Assembly (NCBI GenBank): GCA_023421955.1 | Contig: JAEZSE010000008.1 | Location: 1-61,366 of the forward strand | Origin: Bacillota bacterium | Lineage (GTDB): Bacteria > Bacillota > Clostridia > Christensenellales > UMGS416 | DNA: 61,366 nucleotides | Direction of reading: 5' to 3' | Shown here: positions 32,544-40,952 of the stretch, piece by piece | How positions within the stretch are numbered: position 1 is the stretch's first letter | Layout: every line of letters begins with the position of its first letter | Notes under the pieces: model-generated | What the model saw: the letters and a program-made list of their open reading frames with translations, nothing else | Told to the model about the DNA's origin: nothing | Databases searched by the model: none | Program-made: the position numbers and the translations under genes

Positions 32544-33593
32544 ATGATCATCATCCTCAAGCCCCATTCCCCGGAAAACAAAATCGTCGACCTGGAAAAC
32601 CTGGTGCGTGGCATGGGCGGTGTAACCGTGGAGCGGTCGGTGGGCCTGGATTACACGGTGCTGCATGTGCTGGGCGACACAAGCGCCATCGCGGATACAC
32701 CCATAGAATCCAATGAGATCGTGCTGCGCGTCATGCGCATTCAGGAGCCTTACAAGCGGGCCAACCGCATGTTCCACCCGGAGGATACTGTGATCCGATC
32801 CAATGGGCAGGAAATCGGCGGCAGCGTGTTCACCGTGGTGGCTGGTCCTTGTGCCGTGGAAAGCGAGGAACAGATGGTGGCGGTGGCCCGCAGCGTGAAG
32901 GAAGCCGGTGCCCACTTCCTGCGGGGCGGGGCCTACAAGCCCCGGAGCTCGCCCTACAGCTTCCAGGGCCTGGGGCAGGAGGGCATCGAGATATTGAAGG
33001 TTGCCAAACAGGAGACGGGCCTTGGCTTGGTCAGTGAGATTCTGGATCTGAGCGCTCTGGATTCCTTCGTGCAAGACATCGACATCATCCAGGTGGGGGC
33101 CCGCAACATGCAGAACTTTGCGCTGCTCAAGGAGTTGGGGCGGATCAGCAAGCCTGTGATGATCAAGCGGGGGCTTTCGGCCACGATTGAAGAGTGGCTG
33201 ATGAGCGCCGAATATGTGATGGCTGGCGGCAATGAGAACGTGGTCCTCTGCGAGCGGGGCATCCGGACCTTTGAAAAATACACCCGCAACACGCTGGACA
33301 TCAGCGCCGTGCCGGTGGTGCGAAGGCTGAGCCACCTGCCCATCTTCGTGGACCCCAGCCACGCCGGTGGCATCTGGTGGCTGGTGGAGCCGTTGGCAAA
33401 GACGGCCGTGGTGGCAGGTGCAAACGGGCTGCTCATCGAGGTGCATCCCGATCCGGACCACGCCATGAGCGACGGCGGCCAGTCCTTGAAGCCCAAGAAG
33501 TTCCACAAGCTGATGGGCGAGATCGAGGTGCTGGCCCGTACTGAGGGCAAGACATTGTCTCCCCGTAAGGGGGTTCAACCCCAATGGCGTTGA
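32544..33593 (+). CDS. aroF: 3-deoxy-7-phosphoheptulonate (DAHP) synthase, AroF type I-beta
   Basis: This 349-residue enzyme condenses PEP and erythrose 4-phosphate, the committed step of the shikimate pathway. It has an N-terminal ferredoxin-like domain (residues 1-about 70), which in Thermotoga-type enzymes binds Tyr or Phe as feedback inhibitor. The catalytic barrel shows AGPCAVES, RGGAYKPRSSPYSFQG, QVGARNMQNF, VMIKRGLSA, CERGIRTF and DPSHAGG, with the metal- and substrate-binding residues intact. ATG 32544 follows TTGGAGGAA. It heads the nine-gene operon and is under both attenuation and probable allosteric control. Confidence 0.96.
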   Translation: MIIILKPHSPENKIVDLENLVRGMGGVTVERSVGLDYTVLHVLGDTSAIADTPIESNEIVLRVMRIQEPYKRANRMFHPEDTVIRSNGQEIGGSVFTVVAGPCAVESEEQMVAVARSVKEAGAHFLRGGAYKPRSSPYSFQGLGQEGIEILKVAKQETGLGLVSEILDLSALDSFVQDIDIIQVGARNMQNFALLKELGRISKPVMIKRGLSATIEEWLMSAEYVMAGGNENVVLCERGIRTFEKYTRNTLDISAVPVVRRLSHLPIFVDPSHAGGIWWLVEPLAKTAVVAGANGLLIEVHPDPDHAMSDGGQSLKPKKFHKLMGEIEVLARTEGKTLSPRKGVQPQWR

Positions 33594-34459
33594 TGGAAAC
33601 TCCTCCTGCCGGGGGCGTTGCAGGGTTGAAGATCACAATCATCGGCATGGGCCTGATGGGTGGTTCCTTTGCCAAGGCGCTGAAGCGCGGCACTGGCGCT
33701 GTAGTGACTGGGTTTGGACGCAACATGGATGCGCTGCAAGACATCGTGGACGAGGGCATCTTGGATCATGCCACCACTGACCCTGCTGAGGCCGTGCGTG
33801 ACGCGGATCTCACGGTGGTCTGCCTGAACCCCGATGTGGCTGTGCGCTTCATTGCGGACAACATGCCCCACTTCAAATCCGGCTCTGTTGTCACCGACAT
33901 CTGCGGTGTGAAGCAACCCGTCATTGATGGTATAATCCCACACCTTCGGCCTGACGTGGGCTTTGTGCCCGCTCACCCGATGGCCGGGCGGGAGCGTGCG
34001 GGATATCAATATTCCGTTGAGACACTTTTTGACAATTGCAACTATATTGTAACGCCATTGGCATTGAATTCGGTGTATCATATTGACATGGTGAAGCGGT
34101 TTGCCGGGTCATTGGGTGCCGGCACCATCGTGCTGGCCGAGCCGGGCGAACATGACGAGATGATTGCCTTCACGAGCCAACTGCCCCACGCATTGGCAGT
34201 GGCCTATGTGCTGGCCGCCGGGGCGCGCGACCCGCTGCCCTTCTCCGCCGGAAGCTACCGCGATGTGAGCCGGGTGGCGGCGATCAACGCGCCGATGTGG
34301 GCGGAGTTGTTTGTGGAAAACCAACCGGCCTTGCTGGCGGAGATGAAGGCGTTGCAGAGTGTGCTGGACGAGTTGGAGCGGCTGCTGGCCGCTGGCGACC
34401 GGCAGGGTTTGACCGGCTTGCTTGCACAGGCGGCGAAAACCAAGGAGGAACGGCTATGA
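33584..34459 (+). CDS. tyrA: Prephenate dehydrogenase
   Basis: TyrA oxidatively decarboxylates prephenate to 4-hydroxyphenylpyruvate, the tyrosine branch. The 291-residue protein has a Rossmann GMGLMGGSFAKAL motif at about 21-33 and VTDICGVKQPV. The active-site region FVPAHPMAGRERAG holds the catalytic His. SQLPHALAVAYV and GSYRDVSRVAAINAPMWAELF complete the helical domain. The length leaves no room for a C-terminal ACT domain, unlike Bacillus TyrA. It overlaps aroF by 10 bp and aroB by 4 bp. Confidence 0.94.
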   Translation: MALMETPPAGGVAGLKITIIGMGLMGGSFAKALKRGTGAVVTGFGRNMDALQDIVDEGILDHATTDPAEAVRDADLTVVCLNPDVAVRFIADNMPHFKSGSVVTDICGVKQPVIDGIIPHLRPDVGFVPAHPMAGRERAGYQYSVETLFDNCNYIVTPLALNSVYHIDMVKRFAGSLGAGTIVLAEPGEHDEMIAFTSQLPHALAVAYVLAAGARDPLPFSAGSYRDVSRVAAINAPMWAELFVENQPALLAEMKALQSVLDELERLLAAGDRQGLTGLLAQAAKTKEERL

Positions 34460-35523
34460 ACCTACTGCCCTTACAGGTGAGAACTGGTGGCCATCGATAC
34501 CCGGTTGTGATCAAGCGGGGCGCTTTAAATACTGTTGGTGAACGGCTGGCCGAGGCAGCCCCCGGTGCGCGGGTTTTCGTCGTGACGGACCAGACGGTGT
34601 GGGCGATCTACGGCAATGCCGTGGAGGCCTCCCTGACCGCTGCCGGTGTGGCCTTTCATATGGAGGCGGTGCAGCCGGGTGAACAGTCCAAGTCTGCCGA
34701 GACGCTCTTTGGGTTGTATTCCGCCATGGCCAAGCAGGGCTTTAGCCGCGCGGATTGGGTGCTCACGGTGGGCGGCGGCGTGGTGGGCGATCTTGGCGGT
34801 ATGGCTGCGGCTACGTTTTTGCGGGGTATGCGCTACGCCCAGGTGCCGACGACGCTGCTTGCGCAGGTGGACAGCTCCATCGGCGGCAAGGTGGCGGTGG
34901 ACATCCCCGAGGGCAAAAACCTGGTGGGAGCTTTCCACCAGCCTATGTTTGTGCTGATTGACCCTGATACGCTGGACACTCTGCCGGACGAGCAGTTTGC
35001 CTGCGGCATGGCCGAGGTGATCAAGCACGCCGCCATCGCCGACGAGGGGTTGTTTCGAAAGCTCGAGAAATTCGCCGGGCGCGAGGCGCTGCGCAAGCAC
35101 CTGCCCGACGTAATCCGTGAAAACCTGATCATCAAGCGCGACGTGGTGCAGCGGGATGAGAGGGACAATGGCCCCCGCCTGATGCTCAATTTCGGCCACA
35201 CCATCGGCCACGCATTGGAACAGAAGGCCGGGTTTGCAGGCATCACCCATGGCGAGGCTGTTGCCAAGGGCATGTGCCACATCACCAGGGTGAGCGAGGC
35301 GCTGGGCCTGACCGAGCCCGGCACGGCGGATCGGCTGGCGGGGCTGTGCCTGAAATTCGGGCTGCCGGTGGAGCTGCCCGATACCTCTCGCCAAAGCCTG
35401 ATCGAGGTGATTCTCCGTGACAAGAAGGTGCGCGGCGGCACAATCACGCTGGTGCTCTTGAAGCAGATCGGTAGCCACTTCCTGCACACGATCCAGACCG
35501 AGGAATTGGGGAGGTTCCTGTGA
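34456..35523 (+). CDS. aroB: 3-dehydroquinate synthase
   Basis: AroB turns DAHP into 3-dehydroquinate using NAD and a divalent metal. The 355-residue protein shows VQPGEQSKS, the nucleotide-binding GGGVVGDLGGMAAATFLRG, QVPTTLLAQVDSSIGGK, GMAEVIKHA, the metal ligands LNFGHTIGHA and THGEAVAKGM, in order. ATG 34456 overlaps the end of tyrA by 4 bp (ATGA) and follows AAGGAGG. A long upstream in-frame extension inside tyrA is not conserved and was discarded. Confidence 0.96.
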   Translation: MNLLPLQVRTGGHRYPVVIKRGALNTVGERLAEAAPGARVFVVTDQTVWAIYGNAVEASLTAAGVAFHMEAVQPGEQSKSAETLFGLYSAMAKQGFSRADWVLTVGGGVVGDLGGMAAATFLRGMRYAQVPTTLLAQVDSSIGGKVAVDIPEGKNLVGAFHQPMFVLIDPDTLDTLPDEQFACGMAEVIKHAAIADEGLFRKLEKFAGREALRKHLPDVIRENLIIKRDVVQRDERDNGPRLMLNFGHTIGHALEQKAGFAGITHGEAVAKGMCHITRVSEALGLTEPGTADRLAGLCLKFGLPVELPDTSRQSLIEVILRDKKVRGGTITLVLLKQIGSHFLHTIQTEELGRFL

Positions 35524-36815
35524 GCGGCGCGATTTCGATTCATCCGAAATCATTGAGCGGTATGCTTGCGGTGCCGCCATCAAAAAGTGTCGCCCATCGG
35601 GCTGTCATCGCAGCCGCGCTGGCTCATGGGGAAAGCCGGATCGCCAATCTTGAGTTGTCGCAGGACATCGAGGCGACGATCGGCGCGATGCGGGCGCTGG
35701 GTGCTGTCATCCTGCTGGATGAGGATGAGAGCGGAAGATTCTCCGCGATCATCCAAGGCGTCGAAATGCCTGTAGAAATGCCGCTCATCGATTGCGGGGA
35801 GTCCGGCTCAACACTGCGGTTTTTGATCCCGGTGGTGCTGGCAGTGGCTGGCGGTGCTATATTTACCGGCACCGGGCGGCTTGGCATGCGATCGCTTGCG
35901 CCCTATGAGCAACTGTGCAAGGGGCTAGGTGTAATTTTTGACCGGGCAGATGGCGGTTTTCCGCTCACGGTGCGGGGAAGTCTCAAACCGGGCTGCCATT
36001 CGGTACCGGGCAATGTGAGCTCCCAATTCATCACAGGGCTGCTGCTGGCATTGCCGCTGCTGCAAAGCCCTTCCACCGTTGAGGTGGTGGGAAATCTGGA
36101 ATCACTGCCCTATGTGGATATCACGCTGGATGCGCTGCGCCGTTTTGGCATTACCGTGGAGGATCAGCAGCGTGGTGTGTTCTACCGCGTAGAAGGCAAT
36201 CAGGTATATGAGCCGCAGTGCATTTCGGTGGAGGGAGATTGGTCACAGGCGGCGTTTTTACTGCTGATGGGCCTGACCGGCGGGCCGGTGCGGCTCTCCG
36301 GCCTGGAGCGTGACAGCGCCCAGGGTGACCGGGCCATAGAGATTATTTACCGGGAAATGGGCGGTGCGCTTGAGTGGGAGGGGGATACCCTTGTCACCCG
36401 TTCATCCAGCCTACAGGCTTCTATGGTAGACGTGTCCCAATGCCCCGACCTGGCCCCCGCCATCGCGGCGGCTATGGCCGTGGCGGGGGGAGAGAGCCGG
36501 ATCACCGGTGGAAAGCGTCTGCGCGACAAGGAAAGCGACCGCATTGCTGCCATCGCCGCCTGCCTCAATGGTCTGGGTGCCGATGTGACGGAGACGGAAG
36601 ACGGCATGATCATCCAAGGAAAAGCGCGTTTGACCGGCGGCATGGTGGATTCCTGTAATGACCACCGTATCGCGATGATGGCGGCGGCGGTGTCGCCGGC
36701 CTGTGCAGGCCCGGTGGTGCTTTCCGGATACAGCGCGGTTAAAAAATCCTGGCCGGGGTTCTGGAATGTGTTCCGGCAGTTGGGAGGGGTTATAGATGAG
36801 CAGCCAGTGGGGTAA
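35520..36815 (+). CDS. aroA: 3-phosphoshikimate 1-carboxyvinyltransferase (EPSP synthase)
   Basis: AroA joins PEP to shikimate 3-phosphate, giving EPSP. The 431-residue two-domain protein has PPSKSVAHRAVIAAALAHG near the N-terminus (Lys/Ser/Arg contacts), CGESGSTLRFLIP, VSSQFITGLLLALPLL, EGDWSQAAFLLL, KRLRDKESDRIAA, and NDHRIAMMAA. GTG 35520 overlaps the aroB stop as GTGA. The region corresponding to the glyphosate-contacting loop reads FTGTGRLGMRSLAPYEQL. Confidence 0.95.
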   Translation: MSGAISIHPKSLSGMLAVPPSKSVAHRAVIAAALAHGESRIANLELSQDIEATIGAMRALGAVILLDEDESGRFSAIIQGVEMPVEMPLIDCGESGSTLRFLIPVVLAVAGGAIFTGTGRLGMRSLAPYEQLCKGLGVIFDRADGGFPLTVRGSLKPGCHSVPGNVSSQFITGLLLALPLLQSPSTVEVVGNLESLPYVDITLDALRRFGITVEDQQRGVFYRVEGNQVYEPQCISVEGDWSQAAFLLLMGLTGGPVRLSGLERDSAQGDRAIEIIYREMGGALEWEGDTLVTRSSSLQASMVDVSQCPDLAPAIAAAMAVAGGESRITGGKRLRDKESDRIAAIAACLNGLGADVTETEDGMIIQGKARLTGGMVDSCNDHRIAMMAAAVSPACAGPVVLSGYSAVKKSWPGFWNVFRQLGGVIDEQPVG

Positions 36816-37893
36816 GAACATCAAAGTCAGCATCTTCGGCGAATCCCATGGGCCGGCCATCGGCGCCGTGGTGGACGGGTTGCCGGCCGGTTTTGCGCCG
36901 GACATAAACGAATTGGAAAAGCAGATGGCACGCCGGGCTCCGGGCGGCAACGCTTATGCGACGAAACGTAATGAGAAAGATGCTGTGGAAGTGCTGAGCG
37001 GCTTATTCAACGGCAAGCTGATCGGGTCTCCGCTGTGCCTGCTGATCCGCAACACCGACCAGCATTCTGACAGCTATCCGGAGCAAATGGAGTTGCCCCG
37101 GCCTGGCCACGCTGATTACCCGGCCTATGTGCGCTACCACGGCGCGGAGGATTTCCGGGGTGGCGGCCACTTCTCCGGCAGGCTCACGGCCCCGCTTGTG
37201 GCTGCAGGTGCTTTGGCGGCGCAAGTGCTGGCTTCGCGGGGTGTGGTGATCGGCTCCCATATCGGGCGCATTGGCGCCGTTTCTGACCGAAACTGGGATA
37301 GGGCCTGCATCGATGCATCCATTCTTCAGAACCTGTCCGCATCGGCTATCCCAACGCTTGATGACAATACCGCCGCAGCCATGCTGGAGGCGATTGAGCG
37401 AGCCAGGATGGACTGTGACTCACTGGGCGGCGAGATTGAAACGGCTATGATCGGCCTGCCCGCCGGCATCGGCTCGCCAATGATGGACGGTGTGGAAAGC
37501 CGGCTGGCCTCGCTGCTGTTTGCGATCCCGGCGGTGAAGGGCGTGCAGTTCGGCGACGGTTTTGCGCTGGCCGCTATGACCGGCAGTGAAGCAAATGATC
37601 CATATGTGATTCATGATGGAGGAATCCGCACAGCTACCAATCGTAACGGCGGATTGTTGGGTGGCATCACAACAGCAATGCCGCTGGTGTTTTCGGTGGT
37701 GATCAAGCCCACACCGTCCATCGCAAAGACCCAGCGCACGGTCAACCTCTCCACCATGACAGAACAGGACATTGCCATCCATGGCCGCCATGACCCCTGC
37801 ATCGTGCCCCGTGCTATACCGGTGGTGGAAGCAGCGGCTGCGTTGGCGCTGCTGGATGCATGGATGGACATTGAGCCGGTTTGGAGGCCATGA
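36796..37893 (+). CDS. aroC: Chorismate synthase
   Basis: AroC eliminates phosphate from EPSP to make chorismate and needs reduced flavin. The 365-residue product has the N-terminal signature FGESHGPAIGAVVDGLPAG, ARRAPGGNAYATKRNEKDAVEVLSG, RPGHADYPAYVRYH, the FSGRLTAPLVAAGALA segment, GGIRTATNRNGGLLGGITTAMP, and RHDPCIVPRAIPVVEA. It overlaps aroA by 20 bp and is followed directly by pheA, with no gap. All expected residues are present. Confidence 0.95.
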   Translation: MSSQWGKNIKVSIFGESHGPAIGAVVDGLPAGFAPDINELEKQMARRAPGGNAYATKRNEKDAVEVLSGLFNGKLIGSPLCLLIRNTDQHSDSYPEQMELPRPGHADYPAYVRYHGAEDFRGGGHFSGRLTAPLVAAGALAAQVLASRGVVIGSHIGRIGAVSDRNWDRACIDASILQNLSASAIPTLDDNTAAAMLEAIERARMDCDSLGGEIETAMIGLPAGIGSPMMDGVESRLASLLFAIPAVKGVQFGDGFALAAMTGSEANDPYVIHDGGIRTATNRNGGLLGGITTAMPLVFSVVIKPTPSIAKTQRTVNLSTMTEQDIAIHGRHDPCIVPRAIPVVEAAAALALLDAWMDIEPVWRP

Positions 37894-39009
37894 ATGGACT
37901 TGAGCGAAATCCGCAGCCAGATCGATGGCATTGACCGCCAGCTATCCTCCCTGTTTCAGCAACGGATGGCGCTTTCGGCGGCAGTGTCAGACTATAAGAA
38001 GAAGAATAACCTGCCGGTGTTGGACATTGGCCGGGAGAGGGCTGTGATCGCCTCCGCCGAGGCCTCGGCGGAGGAGGAGAGCCTGAAGCCCGCGCTGCGG
38101 CGGTTTTATGAGGGCATCATGGCCGAAAGCCGGTTGCTCCAGCAGAACGTGCTGCTGGCCGGCCGGAGCGCCAGGCCTGCCTTCCCAACCGCAGAGACTG
38201 TGGCCTATCTGGGCCCGGAGGGATCCTTCAGCCATGAGGCACTGGGGAGGCACTTCGGCCCCGATGCACGCTCCGTGCCGTTTGCAAGCTTTGAGGATGC
38301 GGTGGACGCTGTGATTCGCGGCCAATGCCGCTACGGCATCCTGCCGGTGGAAAACAGCCTGACAGGCGGCGTGTTTGCCGTGACCGACCTGCTGGCGCAG
38401 GGCACTGTGCGTATCATTGGGGAGACGGTGCTGCCGGTGCGCCACTGCCTGCTGGCGTTGCCCGGCACGGTGGCTTCCGATATCCATGCTGTGCTCTCCC
38501 ACCCGCAACCGCTCGAGCAATGCCGGCAGTACATCTTGCGCAAGGGCTATGACACCACTGCTTTCTCAAGCACCGCCGGTGCTGCAGCGGAAGTAGCCCG
38601 CCGGGGCGACATTTCAGTGGCGGCCATTGCCTCTGCGCAGGCGGGGAAGCTCCACGGCCTTGTGCCCCTTGCCCATGACATCCAGGACAACCCGGCCAAC
38701 TTTACCCGTTTTGCCATTGTGTCCGCATCGGCCACGCCCATCGATGGAGCGGACAAAATATCCGCTGTGTTTGTGGTCGAGCACCGGCCAGGCACACTCT
38801 ATGGTGCGCTGCGGGCCTTTGCTGACCGGGGTATCAACCTATTGAACCTGGTCTCCCGGCCGGTGCCCGGTTCGCCCTGGCAATACTGCTTTCACATGGA
38901 TTTCGGCGGCAACCTGACAGAACCGGCAGTGCAGGAGGCGCTAAAAGAAGCGGGGGAGAACTGCAGGAGTATTTTGATCTTGGGGAACTACAAGAGATAT
39001 GATGGGTGA
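37894..39009 (+). CDS. pheA: Bifunctional chorismate mutase/prephenate dehydratase
   Basis: This 371-residue P-protein feeds the phenylalanine branch. Residues 1-90 are an AroQ-class chorismate mutase (IDGIDRQLSSLFQQRMALSAAV). About 105-285 is prephenate dehydratase with LGPEGSFSHEA, GILPVENSLTGGVFAVTDLL and the catalytic NFTRFAIVS. A C-terminal ACT domain (SAVFVVEHRPGTLYGAL, NLVSRPVPGSPWQYCFHMDF) binds Phe for feedback inhibition. The mutase also supplies prephenate to TyrA, since no other mutase is seen. The start at ATG 37894 abuts the aroC stop. Confidence 0.94.
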   Translation: MDLSEIRSQIDGIDRQLSSLFQQRMALSAAVSDYKKKNNLPVLDIGRERAVIASAEASAEEESLKPALRRFYEGIMAESRLLQQNVLLAGRSARPAFPTAETVAYLGPEGSFSHEALGRHFGPDARSVPFASFEDAVDAVIRGQCRYGILPVENSLTGGVFAVTDLLAQGTVRIIGETVLPVRHCLLALPGTVASDIHAVLSHPQPLEQCRQYILRKGYDTTAFSSTAGAAAEVARRGDISVAAIASAQAGKLHGLVPLAHDIQDNPANFTRFAIVSASATPIDGADKISAVFVVEHRPGTLYGALRAFADRGINLLNLVSRPVPGSPWQYCFHMDFGGNLTEPAVQEALKEAGENCRSILILGNYKRYDG

Positions 39010-39050
39010 GTGCAGACTTTTTGGGGCGGCGAAGCCGCCGAAAGGAGCAT

Positions 39051-39869
39051 ATGCGTTTCGCATTGATCGGGAAACCGCTAGGGCATAGCCTATCCCCCCG
39101 AATTCACGCGTTGATCTCGGAGATTGCCGGGATCCCCTGCGATTATGAGCTGCGGCCCCTGGAGCCGGAGCAGGTGAAGCCATTTCTTCGAAGCCTTGGG
39201 GAAAACGGCATTGACGGCGTGAATGCCACAATCCCCTATAAGCTGGCAGCGCTGGAAAATATGGACAGCCTCACCCGCGAAGCGAAAGCTGTTGGCGCGG
39301 TGAACACGGTGCAGCGCCTGCCCTCCGGAGAGCTCGTGGGCCATAACACCGATTACCACGGTTTTGGCGCCATGCTGGCTGAGGCGGGCATCGCCGTAAA
39401 AGGGAAACGCTGCGCGATCCTGGGCTCTGGTGGCTCCGCTCGGGCGGTGGCAGCCTGCCTAAGTGATGCCGGTGCCGCCGAGATCCTGTTGGCCAGCCGT
39501 GACCAAGCGGACGCCGCCGCCCGGTTTCCCGGTCTGCTGGCGGTGGATTACAGCGCGCTTGCGGGCATGCCCGGCGGGTTACTGGTCAATTGCACGCCAG
39601 TGGGTATGCACCCGCATGGCGATGGTTGCCCGGTGGGGGAAGCAGTTGTCGGGCAGTTTGAAGCGGTGGCCGATTTGATCTATAATCCCAGAGAAACAGT
39701 GCTGCTGGCCCGCGCCAAACGGTGGGGCTTGCGCACCGCCGATGGGCTCATGATGCTGGCGGCGCAGGCTGTGCGGGCGAGGGAGATCTGGCACCGGAGG
39801 GATATCGGCCCTGCTGTGGAGCAGGAAGTGTTCCGCAGGCTGGATAAGGAGTTGAGGGAGAGTAGATGA
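39051..39869 (+). CDS. aroE: Shikimate dehydrogenase
   Basis: AroE reduces 3-dehydroshikimate to shikimate with NADPH. The 272-residue product shows GKPLGHSLSPRIHA near the N-terminus, NATIPYKLAAL with the catalytic Lys, the Asp in HNTDYHGF, an NADP-binding GSGGSARAVAACL loop and a downstream NCTPVGMHPHG. ATG 39051 follows AAAGGAG. The frame open upstream to 39006 is GC-skewed linker with no conserved residues, and starting there would overlap pheA. Confidence 0.95.
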   Translation: MRFALIGKPLGHSLSPRIHALISEIAGIPCDYELRPLEPEQVKPFLRSLGENGIDGVNATIPYKLAALENMDSLTREAKAVGAVNTVQRLPSGELVGHNTDYHGFGAMLAEAGIAVKGKRCAILGSGGSARAVAACLSDAGAAEILLASRDQADAAARFPGLLAVDYSALAGMPGGLLVNCTPVGMHPHGDGCPVGEAVVGQFEAVADLIYNPRETVLLARAKRWGLRTADGLMMLAAQAVRAREIWHRRDIGPAVEQEVFRRLDKELRESR

Positions 39870-40366
39870 GCAAGGCGTTGATCCTGATCGGCATGGCCGG
39901 CAGCGGCAAAACCACCGTTGGGCGCGAAGCCGCCCGGTTACTTGGCCGCCCTTTTGTAGACCTGGACGAGGTGGTTGAGCGGCGCTTCGGGCCGATCTCC
40001 AAGCTGTTCGAGCAGGGGGAGGCCTACTTCCGGCAGTGCGAAACGGAGGCGGTGGCGGAAGTGTGCTCGATTGCCGGTGCAGTAATCGCCACGGGCGGCG
40101 GTGTGGTGACTCAGCCCAAAAACATGGAGTTGCTCCGGCAGGCAGGCGTAATCCTGTTTCTTGATCGGCCCATCCACCAAATCGTTGCCGATATCGACCT
40201 TTCAACCCGGCCACTGTATGTGTGCGGGGTGGAAGCGCTGAACCGCACTTATCAGACACGCTTACCGCTCTACCGGCAGTATGCTGATCATATCATCAGC
40301 AACAGCGGCGGCGTAGAGGAGGCGTGCAACCAAATCAAACGGATCGCAAAGGGGGAACCCACATGA
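39866..40366 (+). CDS. aroK: Shikimate kinase
   Basis: AroK phosphorylates shikimate with ATP. The 166-residue P-loop protein has GMAGSGKTTVG at 9-19, the shikimate-binding DLDEVVERRFG, the FRQCETEAV segment containing the conserved Arg and Glu, TGGGVV, and the lid Arg in STRPLY. It overlaps aroE by 4 bp. It sits slightly below the usual 170-175 residues but has every motif. The conserved second Asp of the DxD motif (family DxD) is present as DLDE. Confidence 0.93.
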   Translation: MSKALILIGMAGSGKTTVGREAARLLGRPFVDLDEVVERRFGPISKLFEQGEAYFRQCETEAVAEVCSIAGAVIATGGGVVTQPKNMELLRQAGVILFLDRPIHQIVADIDLSTRPLYVCGVEALNRTYQTRLPLYRQYADHIISNSGGVEEACNQIKRIAKGEPT

Positions 40367-40797
40367 AAGTACTCGTTTTGAACGGCCCCAATCTGAACCT
40401 GCTGGGTGTGCGGGAGCCGGATGTGTATGGCAAGGCCGGTTATGTTTCCTTGTGTGAAGCGGTGCGCGATGAAGCGCAGGAGCTGGGCATGGAGGTGGAG
40501 ATCCGCCAAAGCAATGTGGAGGGCGAGCTGGTCACCTGGATCCAGCAGGCGTTGGACCGGTTTGACGGCATCCTCATCAACCCCGCCGCCTACACCCACA
40601 CCTCTGTGGCGCTGCTGGACGCACTCAAGGCTGTGACGCTGCCGGCGGTGGAGGTGCATCTTTCCAACATCCACAGCCGGGAGGAGTTCCGCCACAAGTC
40701 TTTCACAGCCCCGGCGTGCGTCGGCCAGATCTGCGGTTTCGGAGTGGATAGCTACCGTTTGGGCCTGCGGGCCCTTGCTGCCCATTTGCGCAGATAA
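40363..40797 (+). CDS. aroQ: 3-dehydroquinate dehydratase, type II
   Basis: AroQ dehydrates 3-dehydroquinate to 3-dehydroshikimate. The 144-residue product matches type II enzymes: LNGPNLNLLGVREPDVYG, QSNVEGELVTWIQ, INPAAYTHTSVALLDAL (with the catalytic His), EVHLSNIHSREEFRHKS and GFGVDSYRLGL. ATG 40363 overlaps aroK by 4 bp. It is the last gene of the operon and completes the seven-step pathway. I see no strong terminator right behind it. Confidence 0.95.
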   Translation: MKVLVLNGPNLNLLGVREPDVYGKAGYVSLCEAVRDEAQELGMEVEIRQSNVEGELVTWIQQALDRFDGILINPAAYTHTSVALLDALKAVTLPAVEVHLSNIHSREEFRHKSFTAPACVGQICGFGVDSYRLGLRALAAHLRR

Positions 40798-40846
40798 CCT
40801 TGCTTGGGCGGGCTTGCGTATACAATCGACATATCTCAGTTAAAAC

Positions 40847-40875
40847 TGTACAAGATGGGTTGTTTGGATTATAAT
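40847..40875 (+). promoter_or_regulatory. Possible promoter of the polysaccharide cluster
   Basis: TGTACA at 40847-40852 and a perfect TATAAT at 40870-40875 are 17 bp apart. The -35 is weak. Confidence 0.45.
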
Positions 40876-40901
40876 AACAGCGATCTTTTTCCGCCTTGCT
40901 T

Positions 40902-40923
40902 CGCCTCCGCTCAACCGGAGGCG
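40902..40923 (+). other. 8-bp hairpin overlapping a ribosome binding site
   Basis: CGCCTCCG and CGGAGGCG pair around a CTCAAC loop. The right arm contains the GGAGG (40917-40921) that would serve a GTG at 40929. No T-run follows, so it is not a terminator for the aro operon. It may modulate translation of the first polysaccharide gene. Confidence 0.5.
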
Positions 40924-40952
40924 GTTGTGTGTCGGCGGGTCGGGAGCATTCC

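Noticed and set aside
34297..34455. Extended aroB start
   Set aside because: The extension lies inside tyrA, is not conserved, and the real start (ATG 34456) has AAGGAGG and a standard ATGA overlap.
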